Assembly (NCBI GenBank): GCA_022747635.1
Contig: JAKTNV010000027.1
Span: forward strand, 1,489,501-1,553,500
Reading direction: 5' to 3'
DNA length: 64,000 nucleotides
Source: Hetaerina americana
Lineage: Eukaryota; Arthropoda; Insecta; Odonata; Calopterygidae
The notes below the pieces were generated by a model. The model had not been told where the DNA came from. It did no database searches and saw only the letters and a program-made list of their open reading frames with translations. This document shows, in pieces, positions 38,921-50,611 of this stretch; positions within the stretch are counted from its first letter, which is position 1; the number at the start of each line of letters is the position of its first letter. The position numbers were made by a program, and so were the translations under genes.

Positions 38921-39446
38921 TTCGGGAAAGCACATTCCGGATAAAATGCCAGTTGAATGGCACTCTGATTCCACGAGGGTTGTTAATTTAAGATGTCGAT
39001 GGTAGGAATGCCACTGCTCGGGCGCTTTTATCTTTTTCTTTTTTTTGTATCCCGAGAAAAAGAAATGAAGTCTCCGTTTCGGTCGAGCGGATTTCAAACC
39101 GTCACCTGGAGGCGGCGACCTTGACTCGTTCGATGGATCGATCCCGCGTCGACTTGCACTCACGGTCCCAGAGCGCGGCAATCCAAGAGTGACCTTAACC
39201 GTCCGACGTCGATACGTTGAGTTTCGACATTTCCACCGCGCGCAGTAATCACTTCCGGCTCTCAGTGGTCCGGGAACAATGGACGATGGAGGCGAAGCCG
39301 ATTGACGAGGATGGGCGATGGGAGTGATGCTGAGGAGACGCGGGAACAGGGAATCTGGCGATGAAAAACACATTTTTGATTCGCCATCATCTTTTTATGA
39401 ACGTCCAGCAAGGCTATGGAGCTTACGGTCCGCTCTTCTCTTAACA
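38921..39446. other. Unannotated DNA with GC-rich section
   Basis: The section 39060-39330 is GC-rich single-copy sequence. The long minus-strand frame is not similar to any family I recognise and runs into the CR1-like motif, so I do not call it a gene. Confidence 0.4.
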
Positions 39447-40430
39447 TCTATGCAGTACTCCGTAACTCGCCGCAAAGGCGTATGGCGGGGGGTGTTAGGT
39501 CGCCAACCATGAATGACAATCCAAATCATTACACCTCTACACAAATATTAGTTTGATCGTGCACTCGAAAAATGTTATTCATTCGAAAGAAAGTACTCAC
39601 CTACAACAGTATACAATAACAAGATGCGTACATTCAAATCAAGCTGTGGAACTATTAAAAAAGATGGGTATGCATGTATTAAATAAAAAATATATAATTA
39701 AGCAAAAAACACGCAGAATGTCAGCAAAACATATGCACTACTAATTCTAATTACCTCTAATGCGATTTTTGTCATGTCTATTTTGATCTCTAATGGTAAG
39801 AGGGTAAAACGACATTTTTTAAATCTATCCGTTTTACCGCAAAACTCCCTGATTTTACATACGTGATCTGATCTAGCGTAACAAGTAGGGGCATGTGATG
39901 TGTCTTTAACATCCTCAGATAAGTAACCTTCCTCAAATTGACGGAGTCAATTAAACCACTATTTAAGCCTGCGGTCAACCAGTGGCGCCCATCCTAATTC
40001 TTCCATTAGTGTCGTGACACTGCTACCTTGGTCATAACAGCTTTTTACAAACCTAGCTGCTCTCTTCGTTGCACTCGATCTAGTTCCGAAATTAAACTTA
40101 CTTCATGAGGATACCATACGATCGCAGCATACTCAAGGTGGGGCTCAACTAACTGAAAATTACAAAGATCCTTGACCCTTTAATTACAATTTCCTAGCAC
40201 CTTTTTTATGAATCCTAACTTTTTATTTGCTATTTAGCGAAAGGATTTTTCCTAGGACATATCAGTAGTTATCGTTACACTCAAGTATTCACCGATTCCA
40301 CGTGTGTTATGTTGGTTCCCCGTATAGTGTAAGTGTTTTCGGGTGAAATACCTCCAAAAATTTATCGAAACTGAATTTAAGTTGGAAATTAAGATTTAAG
40401 AGTATCGAATTTAACAATCAATAAGTCCGT
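39447..40430 (-). mobile_element. CR1-like family B, long decayed copy
   Basis: The terminal motif is at 39460-39505 (plus form AACTCGCCGCAAAGGCG). UTR follows to about 39720, then decayed reverse transcriptase C-terminal coding on the minus strand. Plus-strand signatures GTTTGATCGTGCACTCG, GTAACAAGTAGGGGCATGTG and TTCATGAGGATACCATACG align with the copies at 48425 and 58061. No open frame remains. Confidence 0.72.
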
Positions 40431-41386
40431 GTTGATGAATACGTGTCTTTTTCCTTCATTAAAATAAAATAATCCAAGAAAAATCAATTTCAATTTTAAG
40501 AAAAAAAAAATCGTTTGTCAGTTGACTTCTATTGAGCGAGGAATCAAGAAGTGTAAAAACACTTTTGCGTTGAGGATTACCGATGCTTAAGTTCCTTTGA
40601 GGAAAGGAAAAAAAAACCTGCATTAGCTTCAAATATTACATGCTACTGATGTTAATCATTTCGATTTGTGCCTTTTAACAGCTCTTCAGTTATTCTGAAA
40701 TCCCTCCCATTATAATTATTGTCATCACATCCCTACCGGTGTTTATGGATTTTGATTATCTACTCCCGGCCATTGAGTTAAATGAACAACGGGAGTGAAG
40801 TCGAAGGTTGGTTAAATATGTAACGGCATGATCATTATTCCCCTAAGACTGTGCCCATTTGTTGTATGAATTCTAGATAAACGGTAAAAAGAGTGGCCAG
40901 TTCTTCATTTCTTGCTGTATTCTGTTCAATTTTGTCAAGATCGCTGAAAAAATTAACGCATTTATGACTTAAATGTCGGTAGTTTAACAGGATAATCTTG
41001 TCATTGGCAACTATTGGGACGCTGCTGGTTGCATTACAATCAATATCATAGATGTAGATGTAGAAAATGGTGTGGGGGTCGATCACGCCTGCCTGGCAGA
41101 AGGCCAGAAGCTACTTTCCATGAAATTGGCGCTCATTCCGTCCATTACTACGTTTTGTTTTCACGAGGTAAGAAAAGCATGAGCACATTTCACAGCTTGG
41201 TAGGTTTGTAGATCAACTTGTAGTGTGGAAGTCGTCGATGAGAAACGTTTTTTGAGACATAAAAATATCGCGTCGACTTTTCTGAATTTCTCCAATTTGA
41301 AGATCATTAATCCCGGTTATGTTTCGCATGATTTGCTCTTTCAATATCCATTTTGGTTATATTTTTTGTAATTTTTTTTACTATCC
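40431..41386. other. Unannotated DNA
   Basis: AT-rich. A short ATAGATGTAGATGTAGAAAA run at 41047-41064 resembles the family B tail, but no terminal motif adjoins it. Confidence 0.4.
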
Positions 41387-42190
41387 TGCTAGCTACAGGG
41401 AGTGAATGGCAGGGGGTGAATATACACCAGACTAATTTTGATCCGAATATGACCCTACCGCAGTCGGACAATGTTATTCTCATCCCTTATTGTCTATTCT
41501 ACACGTAATCTTTCTAATTTTATTGACATGATCTCTCCTACCGTAGTACGATGGGGGTAATAATACATTTTTCAATATCACTGCTAAAGAGACTTCCTTC
41601 CAATTTATGTAACGAATTAAATCTGCAATTCGTTCTGCGAGTGATTCCCAAACTAACTGATCTAATATTTTAAGTACGCCACTAAGTTTATCATAACAAA
41701 GTTTTACAAACCTATCTCCTCAACACTGCACGCGATCCAATTCGGCAACCAATCCAACTTCGTGAGGATCCGATATTATACTTGCGGCATATTCGAAATG
41801 AAGCCTAACCAGCGACAAATAGCATTTCTATTTGACATTTTCAACGCAATTACCGAGTACTCTTCTAATAAATCCTAATACTTTGTTAGCTTGTCCACAT
41901 ATTCCCCGGATGTGTTTCAACCATGAGAGATCGTGAGTGAGGGTAACGCCTAAGTATTTAATCGAATCTACATATTCAATTTCGGTGTTTCCAATGCAGT
42001 AGGCGTTTGGGTGGGAATTGCTCCTCTTCCAAAAATTTATGACTACGCACGTCATTAAGTTTAATTATAATTTCCAAGTGTCGCACCAGCATTGTATAGC
42101 ATTAGGATCATCTGATAAAGCTGTTGTGCCCTCAGGATTACGGATATCTCTGTAAGCCACTGCACCGTCGACAAATAAGCGGATGTACTG
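41387..42190 (-). mobile_element. CR1-like family A, RT palm to 3' end
   Basis: This is the longest family A copy. Near 42180 the minus strand reads RLFVDGAVAYRDIRNPEG, the active-site box where F/Y-ADD would be expected. After a stop come IEYVDSIKYLGVTLTHDLSW and GQANKVLGFIRRVLGNCVEN, the thumb/connection region. Further down, family A UTR leads to the motif at 41398 (plus form GAATGGCAGGGGGTGAATAT). The order fits CR1/Jockey-group elements. It is inactive. Confidence 0.8.
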
Positions 42191-42199
42191 AAGTTGTTA

Positions 42200-42219
42200 G
42201 TGAGAGAGAGAGAGAGAGA
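42200..42219. repeat. (GA)n run
   Basis: About 20 bases of GA dinucleotides at the 5' limit of the family A copy. Confidence 0.85.
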
Positions 42220-42601
42220 GTATTACTCTCTAGGAAATGGATGACGTTGATCGGAGTCCATCTCGCCGACAGCCTGATTGTGGTCCTGCCTGCCAGTGCC
42301 ACCATTCTCTCGGCCTCGAGATGAGCGAGGAGGGAGAGGGTTTGACAGAGGAGGAGGGGGGGGGGGGTTCCGGCGGGGGCCCAAATGGAAGAGAAAGCGG
42401 ACGGCGACGTCCGTGTCGTCGTTACCACTTTTTTCCATTACGCCCTGCTCTGGGGAAGTCATTGGTGAAATTACCTTGACAACCTGATACCCCTTGCCTT
42501 TCCCGGTTTCCCTGGGAAAGGGAAATTATTACAAGATAGTTGACCGGCCAAGACGGTTTGACTGCTTTTGGGCGACATTTAAATTCCCATCAGCGCCGCA
42601 C

Positions 42602-42683
<82 letters not shown>

Positions 42684-43257
42684 ATGGGACGGCACAATAG
42701 AACTCAAATAGTTGCTGGCATTCCATATCATTTATGGTAACGCCAAACAGAGAGATGAGATGAAAAACCGACATGTTTACAGATCTACACGCATGTACGG
42801 AAACTTTTTAGTCTCATTCTGACCCCCTTCCTCTCATCGTGAGTGAATGGACTATCATGATGTTTTCTCCCTGGGACCCATCTTTTTTCTAGGAGTGACT
42901 ATTCAAAAATATAGCAGACCCATGAGCCTTAATTGCTTCGCTTAGGCTTTCTCCTTTGGAACTCACTCAAAGGTTGTCAATTCAGAACGTAGTTGAACCA
43001 AGGATGGATAGCAGTTCACCTTTATTTTTCCTTCTGTTTTCCAACACACGAGGAAAGGTGTTTGAGCACGAAAGTCCATTAGACCTACGCTAAATCTCTC
43101 TGAAGAATGCAGCCGCGATCCAATGAAGGACGCAAGCAATTTAAAGGACAATGTACATAATTCGATGATTAACGTTCAGTAATAACTTTATTGCGGTTCC
43201 TACCAGAATATCTAATATAATTTTTTGAACAGTACGTTTTTTTAAAATTTTAAATCT
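42220..43257. other. Unannotated DNA
   Basis: It contains a G-run at 42355-42368 and the microsatellite listed separately. No gene recognised. Confidence 0.4.
42603..42678. repeat. (AT)n microsatellite
   Basis: About 76 bases of AT/TA repeats. The open frames crossing it are artefacts. Confidence 0.95.
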
Positions 43258-43512
43258 CAGTAGGAGTCACTTTTTCAGCAGTTAAAAATTCGATAACAGC
43301 ACGCTGTTTAACTCGCGTTCACATATCACTAGAACACGTCTCCATACTTCCGCTTCTCAAAATATACTGGATGAATGTAGCGACCTCAAACCTACGCATG
43401 AGTGGTGAAGGGGAATGTTACTTCCACATGCCACCTGGAGTGCTTCCGAAAGTGAGTTTGTTTATGGTCTACAAGCATGTGTGTATTAGTTTTCAGCCTA
43501 CCCTCGTACTAC
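43258..43512 (-). mobile_element. Mariner M4, 5' end with transposase start
   Basis: The terminal repeat (complement of TTTTCAGCCTACCCTCGTA) is at 43508. Shared M4 leader follows, then sequence encoding the transposase N-terminus on the minus strand (VKQRAVIEFLTAEKVTPT near 43300). It is truncated at 43258. Confidence 0.72.
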
Positions 43513-43936
43513 CCTCGTGAACTAATTTACCTCTTTCCTATGTATTAGGAACGAATCGGAGATTTTGAAGTTTCGCGACGATTCCCCGAAGCGTTTGTCG
43601 TCTGGTCTCTCGCGCGGCTTGATCGACTGCGACTCTCGCTGTCTCCCCCCCCCCTCTCGCACCTGGAAGGCGAACCTCCGTGTCGAATAAGTAGGAGCGG
43701 CCGGCCTTCATCGAGGGCGGAGGGACCGCAAAATCGAATGTTCGCAGTGGCCAAGGTGAAGGCGTTTCCCCTCCCTTCCCCTACTTTTTATTGTTTCGCT
43801 GGGTCCCACGGGCAAATATCGTCCCCACGCCATGATTCGACCTTTACAAGAGATTATTCGGGCTGCTTGCCCGGTGGATTTGGGTTCCCGTCATATCTCC
43901 CTCCTTCGGAGTTTCCGCCCGAAGCCAAGGAATCCA

Positions 43937-43967
<31 letters not shown>

Positions 43968-45099
43968 CTCGTTCCAGGAACGGTCAGGACAGCTTCATTT
44001 CTCTTTGTTTGAACCGTTGCGCATGCGTACGTGGGTTTATAATACGCACATTCATAAATTTTGATAGCACGTGATTTCAGAAGTCACGGACGAATATTCG
44101 GAAATTTGATTTCCGTGATCTCAAAGATAAAGGAAGAATATGAGGGTCGGTGGATTTTTTTTTCGCAATCCATCATCTGACCTTGGAAATACGAGTTAAT
44201 ATAGTTTTGCATCGCCTTGTCCAGTTTCATTCTTCTTTTAATTAAGGAGATTTAGGTCCCTTCGATATCTTATCCCGAAAATTATTAAGCGTAATAATGG
44301 AGTAGTAAATGAGGACTATCTCATTGGTGGGTTTGAAATGATTTTTAAAAGAATCGTGACGGGTTGCGGTGAATCGCGTGATAAAAGCTGTTTTTCTTTA
44401 TATAAAATAAGGTCATATAGGTATAGGTATGTCAGTTATTTTAGTATCAAATATATGAGGAATATTGCAAATGGAAGAAACAAAACACGTTTTCTTTATC
44501 ATTGTACTGGGGTCCGAAGCAGCTCATTTAGCAGCAATATTAATTGAGCAATAATCCCGAAAAGCTAGCGTATTATCTCATCATATATTTTGACTGAACC
44601 AGCCATTACAACTTCCTTCTACAAAACGCTCTACGGATTTTACCAGCTCAAATGGTCGCTGGGACAATATATTATTATTAATCCACTGAGGGTCATTGCA
44701 CGCCCGAGTCTCTCCCTTAATTCCCTCATCCTTTCCAAGTAACAGTGCCTTGACCCTGGTCTTTTCCTTTCTCTCTTTATTCTCTTAAGGCGGGTCACGA
44801 ATTCAGTCTGCCTCACAGTTCACCGCTGCCGATACCTCTCCCTCCCTCCGTATGGAATGGCAAATAAAAATATCTAGCGTTGGGTCACTACCTCTGTCCT
44901 TGGCGAGGAGACTGTTGCATGTTGCATATCCATGTGGTGGTGGAATTTCGCCTTCTTTCTTTTCAAAATCTAGCTTGCACGTTATTGCATAAATTTCTCT
45001 TAAGGTGCAATTATTTGTTAGATGATAGAATATGTATGTATATGCATGAGCGTGTAATTTGAAATGATTTTTGCATGAATGTACGTATTCGCCACCGTA
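43513..45099. other. Unannotated DNA with GC-rich island
   Basis: The section 43560-44040 is GC-rich with a CT run at 43941-43966. There is no family-like coding. The remainder is AT-rich and featureless. Confidence 0.4.
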
Positions 45100-45222
45100 G
45101 GTTTGCGTGCATGTGTTGATTTTGCTTGTGGTTTTGCTCCCTTCTACAGGTGGTGACCTAACACCCCTTGCCACACACCCTTGCGACAGCTTTCAGGGCA
45201 TTATGTAGATGTAGATGTACCT
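45100..45222 (+). mobile_element. CR1-like family B, 3' end
   Basis: GGTGACCTAACACCCCTTGC followed by GGGCATTATGTAGATGTAGA. The upstream bases fit family B UTR. Confidence 0.72.
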
Positions 45223-45547
45223 AAAATAAGATCCACGTTTCCTTCTCTGTATGGCAAATTCAGAGGCACGGCCACAAATAAGCTAGAGCTCCGGCGAACC
45301 TTCTTTAGTTGCAGTTAAAGTTTCCCAGAGAGCAGTGTGGTCGCCTCTCTATCGCCTACAACTGTTCAACGGTCCGCCGCGCAGAATATTTTTGTGACGC
45401 ATAGCATGATATCGCTTACATGTGCATCGTGTGTTTTTGCACGCATAACTGCTATCCTGTATGAATCAATGGGTAGTTAGTAATTATTTGACAGGCTGTT
45501 ATTACAATGAAAGTCATAAAAATGAATATGAATATCATCTATAAAAA

Positions 45548-45713
45548 TCAATGCAACAATTTCAGAGTGTAAAAATCATTCGCCTTGACTGGGATTCGAA
45601 CCCAGATCCCTCAATATCCGGTCGAGTGCTTTAGCCACTTAAGCTACCGAGGCGCCCTCTTAAACTCTGAAATTTTTGGGGCTGTTGCGGCATCTCCCGC
45701 AGTTTCTTTGGAA
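45548..45713 (-). mobile_element. tRNA-derived SINE S5 with 14-bp target duplication
   Basis: On the minus strand is a nearly complete tRNA-like body, GCCTCGGTAGCTTAAGTGGC to GTTCGAATCCCAG, with D, anticodon and T arms that pair and an acceptor stem with 6 of 7 pairs. The anticodon loop has C where U33 is expected, so a working tRNA is unlikely. ATCATCTATAAAAA repeats at 45534-45547 and 45714-45727. The duplication includes 58 bases upstream of the tRNA part, so transcription may have started earlier, or this is a tRNA pseudogene inside a larger inserted unit. Confidence 0.65.
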
Positions 45714-45884
45714 ATCATCTATAAAAAAGCTGTTTGCCGTAAGCGCGTAGAATTAGTTTATAATTTAACATTTTGGAAATGAACAATATTTCTTTAAACT
45801 GAGTAGCGTTTTATCAGAGGAACTAAACTGGGATTAACTCACGGGGCGGAGGTTAAATTACTGAATGAAAATCATGCATTAATT

Positions 45885-46115
45885 GTGAGTCTCTTTAGCA
45901 GCGATGTTGAAAATGTATTATTAACCTCCTCGTACTACAGCAGGAGAGATCATGTTAGCACTATTAGAGAGATTTAAGTATAGAGCAGATAGATTGAAGA
46001 TGTCATTTTTCCCACGAACGATGAGGGATCAGCATAGCGTCGTCCGACCGCGCTATGGGGGAAAGTGTTTTGTGTCAATTAATCCTTGGGGTAGCTTGCA
46101 GGGTATGTAAATAAT
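45885..46115 (+). mobile_element. CR1-like family A, 3' end
   Basis: Plus-strand order: GCGATGTTGAAAATGTATTA, AGGAGAGATCATGTTAGCA, then the terminal GGTAGCTTGCAGGGTATGTA. This is the same as 23331-23830 in the opposite direction. Confidence 0.75.
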
Positions 46116-46297
46116 TTAAGTTAAATGCAAATACTGACGGAATAATTCTAATGCCGAATGGATAGACGAGACCAAAAGGGGAAATTAAAGGAAAATGGCT
46201 GTAGAACCAATCGGTATTGGAAATCGTTTTTCCCTCTTGGAGGTCGAGATCTCAAAATCTTAGAGCAAATTTAACTTCCAGAGTGTATTAATTACGA

Positions 46298-46372
46298 AAT
46301 ACTCAGTGACCCAGCACCCTCTGCCACACCTTCTCATGGAGGCTTGCAGGGTAAGATGCAGATGAACGTCCT
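46298..46372 (+). mobile_element. CR1-like terminal motif
   Basis: CAGCACCCTCTGCCACACC followed by GGAGGCTTGCAGGGTAAGAT and GCAGATGAACG. It could be family A or B; only the tip is recognisable. Confidence 0.6.
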
Positions 46373-48424
46373 ACTACATGCGATCTCGAAGGCTTTCAAT
46401 GGGACTTGTTAAAACATTTTTACTTCCCGGTTCGACCAAGTCCCCCGGATGTCAACAAAATTCCGGGCAGTCAGTCACACAACCCTTTGGAATGTAAGGC
46501 TCTCGCCCCACGGCCCCACGGCCCCTGGCCACCCTGCCCCTCCCGCCCGCCCCCAAATGCCATCCCCCGCTCGGCCCTCCCGTCGCACTTGCCTCCTGCC
46601 GTAAGGTGCTTTGCTCCCCCAAGGACGTCGTGGAGGCCGGAGGGGGAGGTAAGGTCGCCCGAGGGGCGGCGAAAGAGGGGGCGGGGAGGGAGGCGAGGAA
46701 TGTGGTGAGCGGAGGTGGGAGAGTTTGGAGGGTGAAATGGCGGTGAAAAAATACCCTCCACCCCCAGAATGCGTAGTAGAATCCATGAGAGAACCTATCC
46801 CACGAAACTACAGACTCCATACTAATGTAACAATTGCAGAGGGTAAAAATCATTCGCCTTGATCGGGATAATGTTTTACTCGGCAATTATTACATTGTAA
46901 TGCATACGTATTAGCGGATAACTCCGCCAAAAAGTTACTGTAGCGGCATCTCCCGCAATTTCTCGTTGCTGGCTCCATGCCTAATCTTAGCACTATTTTA
47001 ATGTACGATCCATTATGACGTGATTTAGTCATATGTTAAAGTGCATTCTACAAATTTCATTTAAATTAGTGGCATCTTAAGCCACAAAGGATGTGAAAAA
47101 TAATGCATAGTACTTACGTCCCTGGCAAGTCGAGACCCTGATGCTATCGTATTCAGGGGGAAGTTTTGAATGGAAGTCTTTTTAGGTGGATTTAGGCCGT
47201 CTATCTACAGTTATAACCTAAAACACGTGACATTTGTGGGGTTATTTCATTCATTCAGCTATGCTATTTCATAATCTTAATATTTCTCGCACTTGGTTGA
47301 AATTCACTTCATTCCAATAAGATTTTCCTCGGAGAGATTTTTTCTTTTTCTCATCGCCGCCGGACTCGATTTTTTGTTCCTCCACATCCCTCGCTGCATC
47401 CCGTCCGTCGTGCGAGGAGGAAAGGGTTCCCGACTCGCCCTAATCTGTGTCGGACACGAAAGTGGGACGCCGCTTTCGAGGAGGAAGGAGGGGCTTTTTG
47501 ACGGCGAGGGATTCCCCACACACCACAGGTGTGCGTGTATCCGGGAGCGGAGAAAGGGAAAGCGCTTCACGGTCCGGACGCTCACAGACGATTACACGCA
47601 CAACCGCCCTTCATTCCTCCCTCCCAAATCTACTGCATGTTCCTCATTCATGAACGTACCTACGAACTATACCTTCCTCTGCACGGAGGAACTGACCTTT
47701 CAGAAAACTACTTTCCCCAGAGGAAGGTGGTTTTGCCACCGGATATTCGGAATCTGTGTGAGTTTCATTTGTGTATTTCTCTGTGTTTTTTTCGCTAGCG
47801 CCATCTCGCTTCTTCGTTTAAATAGTTAATCACATCCGTGACACTTTCTTCAAGATGTATATGTATATTTTGTTTGCGCATATACATAAGCACACGTGAC
47901 ATTGTACATGAACCTATCTATATGGATGTGGTCGAGATAACAATTTAACTTATCTTTTTGAGTTAATTTTGAAGGAGTGATCACGTCTGATTTGGTTTTG
48001 GTTGTGTAATATGCGTGAGAAGGACGAGTGCTTGAATGGTTCACGTGACGGTGTCTGCTCTAATATTTTTACCTGGTGGTCCTATCCACCTGGTGTAATG
48101 GAGAATGATAGCAATTTTCTCAGTGCAAATTCAAGTTTTCTGTACATTTCTAAATTCCCGAGTCATGTGTGCTCTCTTCGTGACTGAGGGGCTTCTATCC
48201 TAATTCATTGCATAAAAAGTTATATATTTCAATTATGAGATGAACATATCTGGATAAAACCTGCCGCTGTTACATACACATGGCTACTCTGTGAATTTTC
48301 CGTTTATCTAATAAATCTTCGCTGCAATCGTTCGGTGATTCGGGGAGTTGGATTATTTTAGGAAACCAACGAATTATACTGGACTGTAATGTCTCTTCGC
48401 GGGAAATCGTAATAATAGGACTGA
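46373..48424. other. Unannotated DNA with GC-rich islands
   Basis: The sections 46430-46760 and 47330-47720 are GC-rich with open frames on both strands, but no domain or conserved motif. The S5-related repeat at 46830 is listed separately. Confidence 0.4.
46830..46975 (-). repeat. S5-related repeat with a different centre
   Basis: The outer parts match 45555-45715: AAAAATCATTCGCCTTGA at 46846 and GCGGCATCTCCCGCAATTTC at 46943. The central tRNA-like body is replaced by about 60 unrelated bases. The shared outer parts show that the repeat unit is larger than the tRNA body. Confidence 0.55.
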
Positions 48425-49130
48425 CGATCTTAGTTATTTCGCGTTAGTTAGGCCCCACCTTCAGTATACTGCAAGTGTATGGGATCCTCACGAGGTTGGT
48501 TCAATTTTGGAACCAGATCGAGTGCAACGTTGAGCAGATAGGTTTGTGAAAAGTTGTTATGGACAAGGTAGACATGTGACGAAACTATTGGAAGAATTAG
48601 GATGAGATCCACCAGTTGACCGTAGACTTAAATGCAGGTTAAATTTACTGCGTAAATTTGAGGCAGGTTATTTCTCTGAGGATGTTAAGGACATGCTACA
48701 AGCCCCGACTTACTATAGAAGATCAGATCACGCACGTAAAATCAGGGAGATAGATAGTAGAATGGATGGATTTAAAATGTCGTTTTTTCTCGTACCAATA
48801 GAAATCAAAATAGATATCACAGCAATCGCGCAGGAGAAAATTAGAAATGGTAGTGAATACATTTTGTCGATTTCCTGTATGCTATGTTTTTAATTTAAAA
48901 TACCCATATTTTTGACAGTTCTACATCATGATTTGAATGTACGTATCCTGTTATTGAATACTGTTGCATGTAAGTGCTTTCTTTCGTGTGATTGATATTT
49001 TTCGAGGGCATGATCAAACTAATATTTGTGTAGAGGTGATAGGATTAGGATGCATGGTTGGTGACCTGACACCTCCCGCTACACGCCCTTGTGGTGACTT
49101 GCGTGGCAATTTGCAGATGTAGATGTGTAG
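48425..49130 (+). mobile_element. CR1-like family B, RT C-terminus to 3' tail
   Basis: Plus-strand frames read LVRPHLQYTASVWDPHEVGS, then VKSCYGQGRHVTKLLEELG, FEAGYFSEDVKDMLQAPTYY and MSFFLVPIEIKIDITAIAQE, with stops between. The UTR ends with GGTGACCTGACACCTCCCGC and CAATTTGCAGATGTAGATG. It is the best guide to the family B protein in the window. Confidence 0.82.
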
Positions 49131-49689
49131 ATGAATTAAATAGCCGAGAGAATGGGGATCCCACCTCTGTGCTCTACCGCACCGAGGGTGGGAGGGGAGG
49201 CGGCGGCGGGCGGGGAGAGTGGGGGACGCTTTCTTTTCGACGGGACGACACCCGCGTCAAGGAGACATACTACCCTGCTGGACGCTCTCTCTCACTCTCA
49301 CCCCCATCCATGAGCACACGCCAAGGGGCACGCAAACATAGGGTATCCGATATGGCTGCGTGGAGGACACGCCGAGGTCGACCGTTTTTGTGCCCCCCCC
49401 CCCTGTTATCCTCCCAGCGTCCCAACCAAGCCACGGCGCGCCCTCACCTCGGAATGGGAAAAAAATACTTGAAAGGGAAAACTCGAGAATCACCATCACA
49501 CGGGGATAACGCTCATTTTCACGAGTTTCTCCGCTCCGCTGAGTTTCGAGACTTAGAAACTCACGGTGTCACGTTTCATTCTGCCGACGGGCGTTTGGAG
49601 TAAATTCGCTAGAATTTCAAAGCTACGTTTGTCGAGGTATTTGGGCCGAGGTTTGTCAGGATATTGCAATGGTAGCAAAAAAACCAGGA
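49131..49689. other. Unannotated DNA with GC-rich island
   Basis: The section 49180-49440 is GC-rich with G and C runs. The open frame of 170 codons has no recognisable motif. Confidence 0.4.
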
Positions 49690-50445
49690 GGATCTTCAAA
49701 GATCACTAAACGTATTGGATCAAGTCCTGCAAAGATAGATCATGAACATAACGACGAACGAAGGCTAAAATCCTAATAGGTGGAAGAGAGAAGCGGAATA
49801 CGATAGTCTCATTGAAAGGATAAAAATTAGAGCAAGTGGATTCCTACACCTATTTCGGAAGTACCATCACATTGGATGGAAGAAGTACTAAAGACATCAA
49901 GTGATGAATAGATCAATCTAAGAGAGCATTCGCAATGAAAAGACAACTACTGTGTTCAGAGAAGATGGAACTACAGATGAGGAAACAATACGTGAAAACA
50001 TTCTTATGGAGCGTGGCACTCTATGGATCAGAAGCATGGACCATCGGAAAAATGGACCAGAAAAGACTAAAAGCCTTCGAAACCTGGTGCTGATGTAGGA
50101 TGCTTGAGATCAAATGGATGGATAAAATAAGAAATGAAGAATGGTACAGACAAATAGACGAAGAACGAACCCTATGGAACACCATAAAGAAAAGAATAAC
50201 CAGATTGATTGGCCACACCCTGAGGCACAACGGATCCGTGAAGAATATAATAGAAGATTAAATAGAGAGAAAAGTCCCAAGAGGAATGCCAAGGTATAAA
50301 TAAATTGGACAACTAAAGAAGAAAGTACTTGCAAAAAATACCAGCAAGTAAGCCAATTAAAATCAAGGAGGGCAGGATGGAGGGCTGCAGCCAACCACTC
50401 TTAGGATTGAACGACCAATGACGATGATGACGTATGTCGAGTGCC
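49690..50445 (+). mobile_element. Second RTE-like family, 3' end
   Basis: Plus-strand frames read DSYTYFGSTITLDGRSTKDI, then KTFLWSVALYGSEAWTIGKM, DQKRLKAFETW, RMLEIKWMDKIRNEEWYRQI and ITRLIGHTLRHNGSVKNIIE. This follows the same endonuclease-RT C-terminal plan as 2047-2672 but is a different family. The 3' end is GATGATGATG-like (ACGATGATGACG). Stops are present. Confidence 0.78.
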
Positions 50446-50611
50446 TCTGATTTGACGTAGTGACAAGAGACGTCTTAATTCAAGATTTAAGTCTACATTC
50501 GGTAGATAAACCACAGTTATAAATTTCAGGGAAATAGATTTGGTTAAATAAACGTTCCAGAAACAGATGTTAACAGTGGAGAAATTTTGTAATATTGCTA
50601 GGTTAAACTAG

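Noticed and set aside
38861..39373. 170-codon minus-strand frame as a gene
   Set aside because: Its last part is the antisense of a CR1-like terminal motif and the rest shows no recognisable pattern.
45580..45660. Genuine tRNA gene
   Set aside because: The cloverleaf is good, but position 33 of the anticodon loop is C, one acceptor pair is broken, and a 14-bp target duplication surrounds a larger inserted unit.
46406..46886. Overlapping frames of 96-144 codons in a GC-rich island
   Set aside because: All frames on both strands are open because of composition. Residues are Pro/Arg/Gly-rich and no domain is visible.
47293..47829. 178-codon plus-strand frame
   Set aside because: It has a hydrophobic end that could suggest a membrane segment, but overlapping frames are also open and no family, splice site or poly(A) context supports it.
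49091..49603. 170-codon plus-strand frame
   Set aside because: It begins inside a CR1-like tail and runs through G/C homopolymers. It is compositional.
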